Source: Actinomycetota bacterium
GTDB taxonomy: Bacteria; Actinomycetota; Actinomycetes; Streptosporangiales; Streptosporangiaceae
Length of the DNA: 64,000 nt
Assembly: GCA_019240215.1 (NCBI GenBank)
Contig: JAFAYQ010000053.1
Location: forward strand, 1 to 64,000
Direction of reading: 5' to 3'
The position numbers and the translations under genes were made by a program. The notes under the pieces are model-generated. The model saw nothing but the letters and a program-made list of their open reading frames with translations. It did not search any database and was not told the DNA's origin. The stretch's first letter is position 1, and every line of letters begins with the position of its first letter. Shown here one piece after another: positions 1 through 8,926 of this stretch.

Positions 1-1220
1 CGGTCCCCGACCCGACCCCCGCCCTCGCTAGCCCCCGCACCGACCCGACCTTCGCCGACCTGACCGGCCAGGACGCCGTCGTCGCCCAGCTGTCCCGGGC
101 CGCCGCCGCGGCCGCGGCCGTGCTGGCCGGCGAACGCCCGGACCCCGGCGCCATGACGCACGCCTGGCTGTTCACCGGTCCGCCCGGGTCCGGCCGTTCC
201 GTCGCCGCCCGCGCCTTCGCCGCCGCGCTGCTGTGCCCGTCCGGCGGCTGCGGTGAGTGCGCGTCCTGCCGCCAGGTCCAGGCCGGCACCCACGCCGACC
301 TGATGCTGGTCCGCCCCGAGGGCCTGTCCTACGGTGTGCGGCAGACCCGGGAGCTCGTCCTGCGCGCCTCCGGCGCCCCCACCGGCGGCCGCTGGCAGGT
401 CGTCGTGTTCGAAGACGCCGACCGGTGCACCGAGCAGGCCGCCAACGCCCTGCTCAAGGCGATCGAGGAGCCGGCCCCGCGGACGGTCTGGCTGCTGTGC
501 GCGCCATCGGCCGAGGACCTGGTCACCACCATCCGCTCCCGCTGCCGGGTGGTCACCCTGCGGGTGCCGTCGTCGGCCGCCGTGGCCGAGGTGCTGACCA
601 GCCGGGACGGGATCGACCCGGCGGCCGCGCTGGCCGCCGCCCGGGCCGCCCAGGGTCACGTCGGCCGGGCCAAGCGGCTGGCCACTGACCCCGAGGCCCG
701 CCACCGCCGCGAGCAGGTGCTGGCGGTGCCCATGCGGGCCCGGTCGCTCGGCCCCGCCCTGGCGGCCGCGGCCGCCCTCGTCAAGACGGCCGAGGACGAG
801 GCCAAGGCGGTCACCGAGGAGCTCGACGAACCGGAACGGGACGCCCTGCGCCAGGCGTTCGGCGAGGGGTCGACCGGCAAGGGCGTGGCCAAGGCGGTCC
901 GCGGCGCGGCCGGCGCCCTCAAGGACCTGGAGGACCGGCAGAAGTCGCGGGCCACCCGGCTCAAGCGCGACAGCCTCGACCGGGCCCTGCTCGACCTGGC
1001 CAGCTTCTACCGGGACGTGCTGATGATCCAGGCCCGGGCCGGGGTCGAGCTGGCCAACGCCGACCACGAGGCCGACCTGCACGAGCTGGCCTCGGCCGCC
1101 AGCCCGGAGGCGACCCTGCACCGGATCGAGGCCATCATGCGCTGCCGGGAACGGCTGGCGGCCAGCGTGGCGCCGCTGCTGGCGGTCGAGGAGATGACGA
1201 TCTCCCTGCTGGCCGGTTAG
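1..1220 (+). CDS. holB: DNA polymerase III subunit delta prime (5' end outside window)
   Basis: Clamp-loader subunit of the replicative polymerase. The frame is open from the first bases of the window, and the typical N-terminal segment (ADLTGQDAVVAQL) lies upstream of any ATG or GTG, so the true start is outside the window. Visible signatures are a Walker A-like loop (GPPGSGRS), the zinc-binding cysteine cluster (CPSGGCGECASC), the Walker B-like region before NALLKAIEEP, and the SRC arginine-finger motif (IRSRCRVV). The last ~150 residues form the helical collar domain. A thymidylate kinase gene would be expected upstream by family habit, but it is not in view. Confidence 0.93.
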   Translation, partial: VPDPTPALASPRTDPTFADLTGQDAVVAQLSRAAAAAAAVLAGERPDPGAMTHAWLFTGPPGSGRSVAARAFAAALLCPSGGCGECASCRQVQAGTHADLMLVRPEGLSYGVRQTRELVLRASGAPTGGRWQVVVFEDADRCTEQAANALLKAIEEPAPRTVWLLCAPSAEDLVTTIRSRCRVVTLRVPSSAAVAEVLTSRDGIDPAAALAAARAAQGHVGRAKRLATDPEARHRREQVLAVPMRARSLGPALAAAAALVKTAEDEAKAVTEELDEPERDALRQAFGEGSTGKGVAKAVRGAAGALKDLEDRQKSRATRLKRDSLDRALLDLASFYRDVLMIQARAGVELANADHEADLHELASAASPEATLHRIEAIMRCRERLAASVAPLLAVEEMTISLLAG

Positions 1221-1260
1221 CGACTGGCCGCCGGGCCCGCGTGCGGCTTAGATAGAGGGG

Positions 1261-2322
1261 ATGCCATCTTACGAAGCGAGGCCGCCGATCGGGCTGCCGG
1301 GCACTGCCGCCCGCCGGGCCACGATCGACGACGTCGCCCGGGCGGCCGGGGTGTCGCGGCAGACCGTGTCCAACGTCGTCCGCGGTCGCGGCCGGCTGGC
1401 CAGCGCCACCCGGGACCGGGTGGTGGCCGCGATCGACGCGCTCAGCTACCGGCCGCACACCGGGGCCGCCAGCCTGCGCTCGGGCCGCACCTACCGGATC
1501 GCCTACCCGATCCCGGACGACGAGTTCCTGCCCGACAACGTCATCATGCTGGAGTTCCTCCAGTTCATGGTGGCCGCCGCCCGCGCCCGGGAGCAGCAGG
1601 TGCTGGTCACCACCAGCTCCACCAGCGACCTGGCGTCGATCCACGAGCTGGCCTGGACCCGGTCGGTGGACGGGTTCGTGCTCGCCTCGGTGGCCGCCAA
1701 CGATCCGCGGATCGCCTACCTGGCCGCCCGCCAGGTGCCGTTCGCCTGCTTCGGCCGGGTGGCGCCGTCGCTGCCGCAGAACTGGGTCGACATCGACAAC
1801 CGGGCGGCCCTGCGGACGATGACCAGGCACGTGCTGGCGAGCGGGCACACCAGCGTCAGCTACCTCGGTTACGACCCGCAGGGCCCGTGGGACGAGCTGC
1901 GCGAGGCCGGCTACCGGGACGCGGTCAGCGCGGCCGGCCTGCCGGCCCGGGTGACCCGCACCGGGCTGGCCACCGCCACCGTCAGCACCGTCGTCACCGA
2001 GCTGCTGACCGGCCCCGACCGCCCCACCGCGGTGGTGACCGGCAGCGACGTGCTGGCCGCGGCCTGCTACTCGGCCGCCAGCCGGGCCGGGCTGCGGATC
2101 GGGCCGGACCTGGCCGTCACCGGGTTCGACGGCAGCGTGATCTCCCGCATGCTGTCCCCGGCCCTGGCCACGATGGCGATGCCGCTCCGGGCCCTCGCCA
2201 ACCGGCTCATCGATCTGGTCATCGCCCAGGTCAACGGCACCGCGGCCGGCTGTGGCGAGCTACTGGAGACGATCCTCATCCCCGGCGGGAGCGTCCAGCC
2301 GCCGTCCGGTCCGGCCGCGTAG
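1261..2322 (+). CDS. LacI-family transcriptional regulator
   Basis: 353 residues. The N-terminal helix-turn-helix (ATIDDVARAAGVSRQTVSNV, about residues 21-40) and the following hinge (LSYRPHTGAASLRSGRT) are classic LacI. The rest is a periplasmic-binding-protein-like sensor domain with the usual VTGFDG segment near the C-terminus. The ATG lies 40 bases after holB. Its 3' end overlaps the convergent TetR gene by 63 bases. The inducer cannot be inferred; no sugar genes are adjacent, so a role in the neighbouring MAA operon is possible but not shown. Confidence 0.9.
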   Translation: MPSYEARPPIGLPGTAARRATIDDVARAAGVSRQTVSNVVRGRGRLASATRDRVVAAIDALSYRPHTGAASLRSGRTYRIAYPIPDDEFLPDNVIMLEFLQFMVAAARAREQQVLVTTSSTSDLASIHELAWTRSVDGFVLASVAANDPRIAYLAARQVPFACFGRVAPSLPQNWVDIDNRAALRTMTRHVLASGHTSVSYLGYDPQGPWDELREAGYRDAVSAAGLPARVTRTGLATATVSTVVTELLTGPDRPTAVVTGSDVLAAACYSAASRAGLRIGPDLAVTGFDGSVISRMLSPALATMAMPLRALANRLIDLVIAQVNGTAAGCGELLETILIPGGSVQPPSGPAA

Positions 2323-2895
2323 CACCAGGTCGACAGCGGCGGCGATCAGGTCGTCGCTGGGCAGCTGCCCGTGCACGACGGCGGAATTGATCACCATCCC
2401 GGTCAGCATCAGCACCGCGGCGTCGAGTTCGTCGCCCTGGAACACCTGCGCCAGCAGCGCCCGGTTGACCCGCTCCCCGTCGGTGACCAGCGCATCGCGG
2501 ACATCGGCGAGCTCCGGGGTGAACGCGGTGACGGCGGCCAGGACCGCCAGGGCCCGGTCCAGCCCGTGCCGCTGCATCTCGGTCCGGAACATGGTCAGCT
2601 CGGCGATCAGGTCGGCCCGCAGGTCGCCGCCGGGCTGGCTGTGCTCGCCCGCCCCCCGCCAGGTGAACGCGTCCCGCAGCAGGGCGGTCCGGTTGGGCCA
2701 GTGGTTGTACAGCGTGGCCCGGGAGTAACCAGCCACTTCGGCCAGGTGCGGATGGGTCAGCCCGTCCAGCCCCTGGCTGGTCAGCACCTCCAGGGTGGTC
2801 CGCAAGATGTCCTGCCGGGTCCGGGTCACCCGGGCGTCGACCGCTGGCCCGGTGCCCTTGTCCGGGCCCGCGGCGGTCTCTCGCGGCGGTGACAT
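2260..2895 (-). CDS. TetR-family repressor, probable regulator of the MAA operon
   Basis: 211 residues with an N-terminal TetR helix-turn-helix (HLAEVAGYSRATLYNHWPN, about residues 49-67) and an all-helical ligand domain. It is divergent from the HAD-mysABCD operon. The 156-base spacer holds two palindromes with the core GACAGGTnGTC (2914-2930 and 2952-2968), the arrangement expected for an autoregulated repressor that also controls the divergent operon. The ligand is unknown. Regulation of the operon is inferred from position and operators only. Confidence 0.88.
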   Translation of the reverse strand: MSPPRETAAGPDKGTGPAVDARVTRTRQDILRTTLEVLTSQGLDGLTHPHLAEVAGYSRATLYNHWPNRTALLRDAFTWRGAGEHSQPGGDLRADLIAELTMFRTEMQRHGLDRALAVLAAVTAFTPELADVRDALVTDGERVNRALLAQVFQGDELDAAVLMLTGMVINSAVVHGQLPSDDLIAAAVDLVLRGRTGRRLDAPAGDEDRLQ

Positions 2896-2913
2896 GCAGC
2901 CCCTGCCTCTCTG

Positions 2914-2930
2914 CTGGACAGGTAGTCCAG
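2914..2930. promoter_or_regulatory. TetR operator candidate, site 1
   Basis: CTGGACAGGTAGTCCAG is an inverted repeat with 6-base perfect arms (CTGGAC/GTCCAG). It sits 19 bases upstream of the TetR start codon and shares the GACAGGTnGTC core with site 2. The centres are 38 bases apart. Confidence 0.6.
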
Positions 2931-2951
2931 TACGATACCTAACGTTGACTA

Positions 2952-2968
2952 TTAGACAGGTTGTCTAA
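2952..2968. promoter_or_regulatory. TetR operator candidate, site 2 (MAA operon promoter)
   Basis: TTAGACAGGTTGTCTAA is a perfect inverted repeat with 7-base arms around GGT. A TTGACT hexamer (2945-2950) just to its left could be the -35 box of the operon promoter, which would place the palindrome between -35 and -10. The first gene of the operon starts 83 bases downstream. Confidence 0.65.
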
Positions 2969-3051
2969 GAGTGAACGGAACTTCCAGTAAGGCCAGCAGC
3001 CGCCGGTCTTGCCCAACGTACAACCGCACGCGGAATGAGGGACGCATCTCG

Positions 3052-3753
3052 ATGTCAGCTCTGCTGCTTGGCTCGATCAGCACCGTCGCCGACACCTCCG
3101 AACTGCAACGGCAGGCGTTCAACGAGGCCTTCGCCGCCCACGGGCTCGACTGGCGCTGGGACCGGGACGACTACCGGGCCATGCTCGCCAAGAACGGCGG
3201 CCAGGACCGCATCGCCGAGTACGCGCGGTCCCGCGGCCAGGAGGTCGACGCCGCCGCCGTCCACCAGACCAAGTCCGAGATCTTCCGCAAGCGGCTGGCC
3301 ACGGCCGGCCTGGCGCCGCGCCCGGGGGTGGCCGACACCATCAAGGCGGCCCAGGACCACGGCTGGAAGGTCGGCCTGGTCACCACCACGGCCGCCGAGA
3401 ACGTGGCCGCGCTCCTCGCCCGGCTCCACCCGCAGGTCAGCGACCAGGACTTCGACGTCATCGTGGACGCGGCCCGGGTCGAGTCGCCCAAGCCGGACCC
3501 GGCCGCCTACGTGTTCGCGCTGCAGGCGCTGACCGAGGCCCCCGGGGACTGCGTCGCCGTGGAGGACAACGTGGGCGGGGTCGAGGCGGCGGTGGCGGCC
3601 GGGGTGCCGTGCGTGGCGTTCCCCAACGAGAACACCGGCCAGGGTGACTTCCCGGCCGCCGCCGAGCAGGTCGGCCGGCTCGACTTCGCCGCCCTGCAGG
3701 CCCTCACCACCGGCTCCGCCGCCAGTGGCGCCGCCCGCCGCCAGGAGGCTTGA
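3052..3753 (+). CDS. CbbY-like HAD-superfamily protein with degenerate catalytic motif I
   Basis: 233 residues, first gene of the operon. The fold is clearly HAD subfamily IA, closest in look to CbbY-type sugar-phosphate phosphatases (cap segment [18 protein letters not shown]). Motif II (VGLVTTT), the motif III lysine (ESPKPDP) and motif IV (VAVEDNVGG) are present. Motif I, normally DxDGT with the nucleophilic Asp, reads [11 protein letters not shown]: both aspartates are replaced (Gly and Ile). Classical phosphatase chemistry is therefore unlikely as it stands. It may be a binding or scaffold protein for a sugar phosphate such as sedoheptulose 7-phosphate, or use altered chemistry; this is inference. 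The ATG at 3052 is chosen because it opens directly before motif I. Its TGA overlaps the mysA ATG by one base. Confidence 0.8.
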   Translation: MSALLLGSISTVADTSELQRQAFNEAFAAHGLDWRWDRDDYRAMLAKNGGQDRIAEYARSRGQEVDAAAVHQTKSEIFRKRLATAGLAPRPGVADTIKAAQDHGWKVGLVTTTAAENVAALLARLHPQVSDQDFDVIVDAARVESPKPDPAAYVFALQALTEAPGDCVAVEDNVGGVEAAVAAGVPCVAFPNENTGQGDFPAAAEQVGRLDFAALQALTTGSAASGAARRQEA

Positions 3754-4958
3754 TGACGGGCTACGCCGAGCCGACGCTCACCGCCAGCGACACCGCCTTC
3801 CACGTCGAGGCCCACGAGAAGATCGACTACACCCTGAGCTACGTGACCGGGGCGTTCACGGTCGGTAACGCCGCCCTGGCCGAGGCCTACCAGCCGTTCG
3901 GGCGCTGCCTGATGGTGGTCGACCAGACCGTCTACTCGCTCTATGGCGACCAGATGACCGCCTACTTCGACCACTACGGCATCGACCTCACCGTGTTCCG
4001 GCTCACGATCCGGGAGACCGCCAAGGCCTGGCGCACGGTCGAGCAGATCGTCGACGCGTTCGGCCGGTTCGGGCTCGTCCGTACCGAACCGGTCCTGGTC
4101 GTCGGGGGCGGCCTGACCACCGACGTGGCCGGCTTCGCGTGCGCGGTGTTCCGCCGGTCAACCAACTACATCCGGGTCCCGACCACGCTGATCGGGCTGG
4201 TCGACGCCAGCGTCGCGATCAAGGTGGCCGTCAACCACGGCCGGGCCAAGAACCGGCTCGGTGCGTTCCACGCCTCCCAGCAGGTCATGCTGGACTTCTC
4301 GTTCCTCGAGACCCTCCCGGCCCGTGAGGTCCGCAACGGCATGGCCGAGCTGATCAAGATCTCCACGGTGGCCAACAGCGACGTGTTCGAGCTGCTGGAA
4401 AAGTACGGCGCCGACCTGCTGGCCACCCGCTTCGGCCACCTCGACGGGACCCCCGAGCTGCGCGACATCGCCCACCGGGTCACCTACGACGCGATCGCCA
4501 CCATGCTCCGCCTCGAGGTCCCCAACCTGCACGAGCTGGATCTGGACCGGGTGATCGCCTTCGGCCACACCTGGAGCCCGATGCTGGAGCTGATGCCCGA
4601 GACCCCGTTCTTCCACGGCCAGGCGATCAGCATCGACATGGCGCTGTCGACCACCATCGCCGAGCAGCGGGGCTACATCTCGGTCAGCGACCGGGACCGC
4701 ATCTTCTGGCTCATGAGCCGGCTGGGACTGGCCCTCAACAGCCCGTACCTGACCCCCGAGTTGGTGCACAAGGCGACCGAGTCGATCGTCCAGACCCGCG
4801 ACGGCCTGCTCCGGGCGGCCGTGCCGCGGCCGATCGGGACCTGCTACTTCATCAACGACCTGTCGGCCGGCGAGCTGGACCGGGCGCTGGCCGCGCACCG
4901 GCAGGTGTGCCGTGGCTATCCGCGCGGGGGGAACGGCGAGGAGATGTTCACCGCATGA
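3753..4958 (+). CDS. mysA: Sedoheptulose 7-phosphate cyclase, probable 2-demethyl-4-deoxygadusol synthase
   Basis: 401 residues of the 3-dehydroquinate-synthase-like sugar phosphate cyclase family. Visible are the NAD-binding [11 protein letters not shown] (from about residue 118), the [17 protein letters not shown] segment, and the metal ligands Glu199 (GMAELIK), His272 (FGHTW) and His288 (FFHGQA). The family includes 2-epi-5-epi-valiolone synthases and the DDGS enzymes that open MAA biosynthesis. I choose DDGS because an O-methyltransferase and two ATP-dependent ligases of the MysB/C/D types follow directly. The ATG at 3753 overlaps the previous stop (TGATG) and has AGGAGG 5 bases upstream. 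Confidence 0.88.
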   Translation: MTGYAEPTLTASDTAFHVEAHEKIDYTLSYVTGAFTVGNAALAEAYQPFGRCLMVVDQTVYSLYGDQMTAYFDHYGIDLTVFRLTIRETAKAWRTVEQIVDAFGRFGLVRTEPVLVVGGGLTTDVAGFACAVFRRSTNYIRVPTTLIGLVDASVAIKVAVNHGRAKNRLGAFHASQQVMLDFSFLETLPAREVRNGMAELIKISTVANSDVFELLEKYGADLLATRFGHLDGTPELRDIAHRVTYDAIATMLRLEVPNLHELDLDRVIAFGHTWSPMLELMPETPFFHGQAISIDMALSTTIAEQRGYISVSDRDRIFWLMSRLGLALNSPYLTPELVHKATESIVQTRDGLLRAAVPRPIGTCYFINDLSAGELDRALAAHRQVCRGYPRGGNGEEMFTA

Positions 4959-5791
4959 CCGCCACCGTTTCCGCGCCCGGCCGGCCCCGGCCGGTCACCC
5001 CGCTGACCATCCTGGCCGACCGGCTCGATCGGCTGGCCCGGCAGGCCGCGGCGGCCGGTCAGGCCGACCCGGAGCTGGCGGCCGAGCTGCGGGCGGCCAG
5101 CCAGCTGGCCGGTGGCCTGGACCCCTACCTCAGCCAGTGGACGACCCCGGAGTCGCCCGCCCTGCGGCGGCTGGCCGAGCGGACCGAGGCCGAGGACTGG
5201 CGGCGCCGCGGCGGCGACGGCACCGCCGCCCCGCTGGAGCAGGAGATGCTGTCCGGCCACGTCGAAGGCCAGACGCTGAAGATGCTGGTGCACGCGACCC
5301 GGGCCCAGCAGGTGCTGGAGATCGGCATGTTCACCGGCTACTCGGCGCTGGCCATGGCCGAGGCGCTGCCGGACGGCGCTCAGCTGATCGCCTGCGAGAT
5401 CGACGCCGAGGTGGCGGCGTTCGCCCAGCGCTGCTGGGCCGGCTCGCCCGACGCGAGCAAGATCGAGGTCCGGGTCGGGCCGGCCCTGGCCACGCTGGCC
5501 GAGCTGGACGCGGCCGGAGAACAGTTCGAGCTGGTGTTCATCGACGCCGACAAGGCCAGCTACGCCGCCTACCTGAACGCGCTGCTGGACCACGAGCTGC
5601 TGGCCCCGCCCGGACTCATCTGCGTGGACAACACGCTGATGCAGGGCCAGCCCTGGCTGCCGGGCGAGCCGACGGCCAACGGGGCGGCGATCGCCGCGTT
5701 CAACCAGACTGTCGCGGCCGACCCCCGGGTCGAGCAGGTGCTGATCCCGCTGCGCGACGGCCTGACCCTGATCCGGCGCCGGGAGGCCTGA
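4955..5791 (+). CDS. mysB: SAM-dependent O-methyltransferase making 4-deoxygadusol
   Basis: 278 residues, class I O-methyltransferase of the caffeoyl-CoA-OMT-like type. SAM-binding motif I is [19 protein letters not shown] (about residues 120-138), followed by the acidic ACEIDAEV segment and the metal-site region [14 protein letters not shown] with DNTLMQG after it. In MAA pathways MysB methylates demethyl-4-deoxygadusol. The start at 4955 gives an ATGA overlap with mysA and has GGCGAGGAG upstream; a GTG at 4907 would only add residues antiparallel to no domain. The stop overlaps the dioxygenase ATG (TGATG). Confidence 0.88.
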   Translation: MTATVSAPGRPRPVTPLTILADRLDRLARQAAAAGQADPELAAELRAASQLAGGLDPYLSQWTTPESPALRRLAERTEAEDWRRRGGDGTAAPLEQEMLSGHVEGQTLKMLVHATRAQQVLEIGMFTGYSALAMAEALPDGAQLIACEIDAEVAAFAQRCWAGSPDASKIEVRVGPALATLAELDAAGEQFELVFIDADKASYAAYLNALLDHELLAPPGLICVDNTLMQGQPWLPGEPTANGAAIAAFNQTVAADPRVEQVLIPLRDGLTLIRRREA

Positions 5792-6573
5792 TGCGGATCC
5801 GCTTCCTGAAGCCGGTCGGGGTGACCGTCACCGGCCTGTCGGTGCCCGACGCCAGCGACGGCGACATCGACGACCTGCGCCACCTGCTGGCCGACCACGG
5901 GGTGCTGGTCATCCCCGGCCAGGACGTCAGCGACGACGCCTTCGTCGCCTTCCTGCGGCGGTTCGGCGCCCTGACCTTCACCAAGGGGGAGACCCCGGTC
6001 ACGGGCCACCCGGACCTCAACGTGATCAGCAACGTCGGGCGCCAGACGCCGCCGCGCAGCGTGTTCCACGTGGACACCAGCTACGTGCGCCGGCCTCCGG
6101 CCTATACGGCGTTGCGGGCGGTCACCGTCCCGGCCGCCGGCGGCGAGACCGTGTTCACCAACCAGTACCTGGCCTACGAGACGCTGCCGCCGCCGGTCCG
6201 TGACCGGCTGGCCGGGCGGACCATCCGGCACCAGGTCACCGGCCTGAACCTGGACAGCGGGGATGAGGCCGCGGCCGAGCATCCGGTGTTCCGCCCGCAC
6301 CCGGTCTCCGGCCGCACCGCGCTGTACATCTCCACCCCGGAACGGTGCGTGTCGATCAGCGGCCTGGCCGACGCCGAGGCCAGGGCGACCATCGAGTTCC
6401 TGTACGAGCACTCGACCATGGCCCCCAACACCTACCGGCACGCCTGGTCCCCGGGCGACGTCGTGATGTGGGACAACGGGTGTGTCCTGCACCGGGCCGA
6501 CCACGCCGGGGTGGTCGGCGACCGGGTCATGCACCGGGGGATGGTGTCCGGCTACGCGGGCGTGGCCCCGTGA
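5791..6573 (+). CDS. TauD/TfdA-like Fe(II)/2-oxoglutarate dioxygenase in the MAA operon
   Basis: 260 residues. The facial triad is visible: His-X-Asp in FHVDTSYVRR and the distal His in CVLHRADH, followed by the 2OG-binding Arg in RVMHRGMV. The N-terminal VTGLSVPDASD...VLVIPGQDVSDDAFVAFLRRFG segment is typical of the TauD family. It is embedded in the operon with 1- and 4-base overlaps on both sides, so it is almost certainly part of the pathway. Cyanobacterial MAA clusters may carry a 2OG enzyme of the phytanoyl-CoA dioxygenase type (MysH); this one belongs to a different 2OG family. The likely role is oxidative tailoring of mycosporine-glycine, its precursor or a di-substituted MAA; the exact reaction cannot be read from the sequence. 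Confidence 0.85.
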   Translation: MRIRFLKPVGVTVTGLSVPDASDGDIDDLRHLLADHGVLVIPGQDVSDDAFVAFLRRFGALTFTKGETPVTGHPDLNVISNVGRQTPPRSVFHVDTSYVRRPPAYTALRAVTVPAAGGETVFTNQYLAYETLPPPVRDRLAGRTIRHQVTGLNLDSGDEAAAEHPVFRPHPVSGRTALYISTPERCVSISGLADAEARATIEFLYEHSTMAPNTYRHAWSPGDVVMWDNGCVLHRADHAGVVGDRVMHRGMVSGYAGVAP

Positions 6574-7901
6574 GCCGCCCGCGGGCCGGGCGGTCGCGCC
6601 CGCTGGCGGGGCTGCGGACCGCCGGCGTCCTGCTGCTCCTGCTGATCGCGCTGCCGTTCAACCTCGTGCTGACCGGGATCGCCCTGGTCAGATCGCCTTT
6701 TATGAAAAGGGTGCGACCAGCCGGCGTTGAACCGAAGACCATCCTGGTCAGCGGCGGGAAGATGACCAAGGCGCTGCAGCTGGCCCGGTCATTCCATGCC
6801 GCCGGGCACCGGGTGGTGCTGGCCGAGCAGGGCAAGTACCGGCTGACCGGCCACCGGTTCTCCCGGGCGGTGGACCGGTTCTACGTCCTGCCGCGGCCGG
6901 AATCCGCGGACTACGCGGGCGCGCTCGAGGCCATCGTGCGGGCCGAAGCGGTCGACGTGTACGTGCCGGTCTGCAGCCCGGCCGCCAGCTTCTACGACGC
7001 GCTGGCCAAGCCGCGCCTGTCGCGCTGGTGCGAGGTGCTGCACGAAGACGCGGAGCTGGTGCGCCGCCTGGACGACAAGTACGAGTTCTCGGTGCTGGCC
7101 GCCTCGCTCGGGCTGACCGTGCCCGACGCCCACCGGATCAGCGCGCCGGACCAGGTCGAGGAGTTCGACTTCGCCGCGGCCAAGGGCCCCTACATCCTCA
7201 AGAGCATCCCCTACGATCCGCTGCACCGGCTGGACCTGACCCCATTGCCGCGCCCGTCGGCCGCGGCGACGGCTGCCTTCGCCCGGTCCAAGCCGATCTC
7301 GGCGATCAGCCCCTGGATCATGCAGGGACTGATCCGCGGGCAGGAGTACTGCACCCACAGCACGGTGCGGGACGGGAAGATCAAGGTCTGGTGCTGCTGC
7401 GAATCCTCGGCCTTCCAGGTCAATTACGAGATGGCCGACAAGCCCGAGATCGAGGCCTGGGTGCGCGGGTTCGTCGAGCCGCTCAAGCTGACCGGCCAGG
7501 TCAGCTTCGACTTCATCGAGGCTGCCGACGGGCAGGTGTACGCGATCGAGTGCAACCCGCGCACCCACTCGGCCATCACGATGTTCTACGACCATCCCGC
7601 CCTGGCCGCCGCCTACCTCGACGACGACGGGCCCACGATCACCCCGGCGGCCGGCAGCAAGCCGACGTACTGGCTCTACCACGAGGCGTGGCGGCTGATC
7701 ACCGGGCCGGACCGGCGGGCCCGGCTCCGGGTCATCCGCCGCGGTAAGGACGCGATCTTCGCCTGGGACGACCCGCTGCCGTTCCTGATGGTCCACCACC
7801 TGCAGATCCCCTGGCTGCTGGCCGGGCACCTGGTCCGGCTCAAGGACTGGATCCGCATCGACTTCAACATCGGCAAGCTGGTCGAGCCGGCCGGGGACTG
7901 A
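6570..7901 (+). CDS. mysC: ATP-grasp ligase forming mycosporine-glycine
   Basis: 443 residues starting at a GTG whose GTGA overlaps the dioxygenase stop. A hydrophobic helix at about residues 18-38 (AGVLLLLLIALPFNLVLTGI) suggests membrane attachment. Then come an N-terminal Rossmann-like domain (TILVSGGKMTKALQLARS), an ATP-grasp core with the nucleotide-binding Lys region YILKSIPYD, and the Mg-binding VYAIECNPRTHSAI. MysC enzymes couple glycine to 4-deoxygadusol with ATP. Length fits the family (roughly 450 residues). Glycine as substrate is inferred from the family. Confidence 0.86.
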   Translation: MSRPRAGRSRPLAGLRTAGVLLLLLIALPFNLVLTGIALVRSPFMKRVRPAGVEPKTILVSGGKMTKALQLARSFHAAGHRVVLAEQGKYRLTGHRFSRAVDRFYVLPRPESADYAGALEAIVRAEAVDVYVPVCSPAASFYDALAKPRLSRWCEVLHEDAELVRRLDDKYEFSVLAASLGLTVPDAHRISAPDQVEEFDFAAAKGPYILKSIPYDPLHRLDLTPLPRPSAAATAAFARSKPISAISPWIMQGLIRGQEYCTHSTVRDGKIKVWCCCESSAFQVNYEMADKPEIEAWVRGFVEPLKLTGQVSFDFIEAADGQVYAIECNPRTHSAITMFYDHPALAAAYLDDDGPTITPAAGSKPTYWLYHEAWRLITGPDRRARLRVIRRGKDAIFAWDDPLPFLMVHHLQIPWLLAGHLVRLKDWIRIDFNIGKLVEPAGD

Positions 7902-7903
7902 CC

Positions 7904-8926
7904 GTGACCCTGCGTGTGCTGCACCTGGCCGGTTCCCCGGTCAGCGAGTTCCTGGCCGACCTGTCCCGGCTGTACGCACGGGACTGCCTGGAGTCGGTGG
8001 CGGACCCCGGGCGTTACGAGTTCCACATCGCCTACCTCAGCCCCGGCGGGCAGTGGCGGTTCCCGGTCGATCTGAGCCGGGCGGCCATCGCCGCGGCCCC
8101 GGCCTGCGGGCTGGGCGACGCGGTGCGCGGTCTGACCCGGCTGCGGCCCGACGTGGTGGTGCCGCAGCTGTTCTGCCGGCCGGGGATGACCAGTTACCGG
8201 GCGCTGCTGGAGGTGCTCGGCCTGCCCTACATCGGCAGCCCGCCCGACGTGATGGCCCTCGGCCTGCACAAGGCCCGGGCCCGGGCGGTGGTGGCGGCCG
8301 CCGGCGTCCGCGTCCCGGCCGGCGAGGTGCTGGCCTGCGGCGACGAGCCGTCGCTGATCCCGCCGGTGGTGGTCAAGCCCGAGGACGGCGACAATTCGCT
8401 GGGCACCACGCTGGTACGGGCCTCGTCCGATTACCCCGGCGCGCTGGACGCGGCCTTCGCCCACTCGGACCGCGTGCTGGCCGAGTCCTACGTCGAACTG
8501 GGCCGCGAGGTCCGGTGCGGCGTCGTCGTCCGCGACGGCGAACTGGTCGGCCTGCCGCTGGAGGAGTACCGCGTCGACCCGGTGACCAAGCCGATCCGCG
8601 ACCACGCCGACAAGATCGCCCGGGACGCGGACGGTGAGCTGAAGCTCATGGCCAAGGACGCCGCCCACGCCTGGATCGTGGATCCGGCCGACCCGGTCAC
8701 CGCCCGGGTGTGGGAGGCAGCCCGTCGGTGTCACACTGCGCTCGGCTGCCGCCACTACAGCCTGTTCGACTTCCGCATCGACCCGGACGGGCAGCCGTGG
8801 TTCCTGGAGGCCGGGCTGTACTGCTCATTTGCCACCCAGAGCGTAGTTTCGACGATGGCGGCGGCGGCCGGGCTGCCGTTGGCTGAGCTGTTCGCGACCG
8901 CGATCCGGGAGACGCTCCGGCACTAG
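7904..8926 (+). CDS. mysD: D-Ala-D-Ala-ligase-like enzyme adding the second amino acid
   Basis: 340 residues, ATP-grasp protein of the Ddl fold. Visible are PYIGSPPDVMALGLHKARAR (substrate and lid region), the ATP-binding VVVKPEDGDNSLGTTLV, and the Mg-site segment ending FDFRIDPDGQPWFLEAG. The last acidic/Asn metal residue of typical Ddl (NxxP) reads LEAGLYCSF, a deviation seen here directly. MysD converts mycosporine-glycine to imino-MAAs such as shinorine or porphyra-334; the amino acid used (Ser, Thr, Gly or other) cannot be told. It starts with a GTG two bases after mysC and is the last gene of the operon; no clear terminator follows. Confidence 0.86.
   Translation: MTLRVLHLAGSPVSEFLADLSRLYARDCLESVADPGRYEFHIAYLSPGGQWRFPVDLSRAAIAAAPACGLGDAVRGLTRLRPDVVVPQLFCRPGMTSYRALLEVLGLPYIGSPPDVMALGLHKARARAVVAAAGVRVPAGEVLACGDEPSLIPPVVVKPEDGDNSLGTTLVRASSDYPGALDAAFAHSDRVLAESYVELGREVRCGVVVRDGELVGLPLEEYRVDPVTKPIRDHADKIARDADGELKLMAKDAAHAWIVDPADPVTARVWEAARRCHTALGCRHYSLFDFRIDPDGQPWFLEAGLYCSFATQSVVSTMAAAAGLPLAELFATAIRETLRH

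Noticed and set aside
3052..3753. Calling the HAD protein an active phosphatase
   Set aside because: The motif I aspartates are absent, so activity cannot be claimed from the fold.
4912..6573. Frame that would fuse the mysB region with the dioxygenase
   Set aside because: The upstream half is an out-of-frame shadow of mysB; the dioxygenase starts at its own ATG (TGATG overlap).
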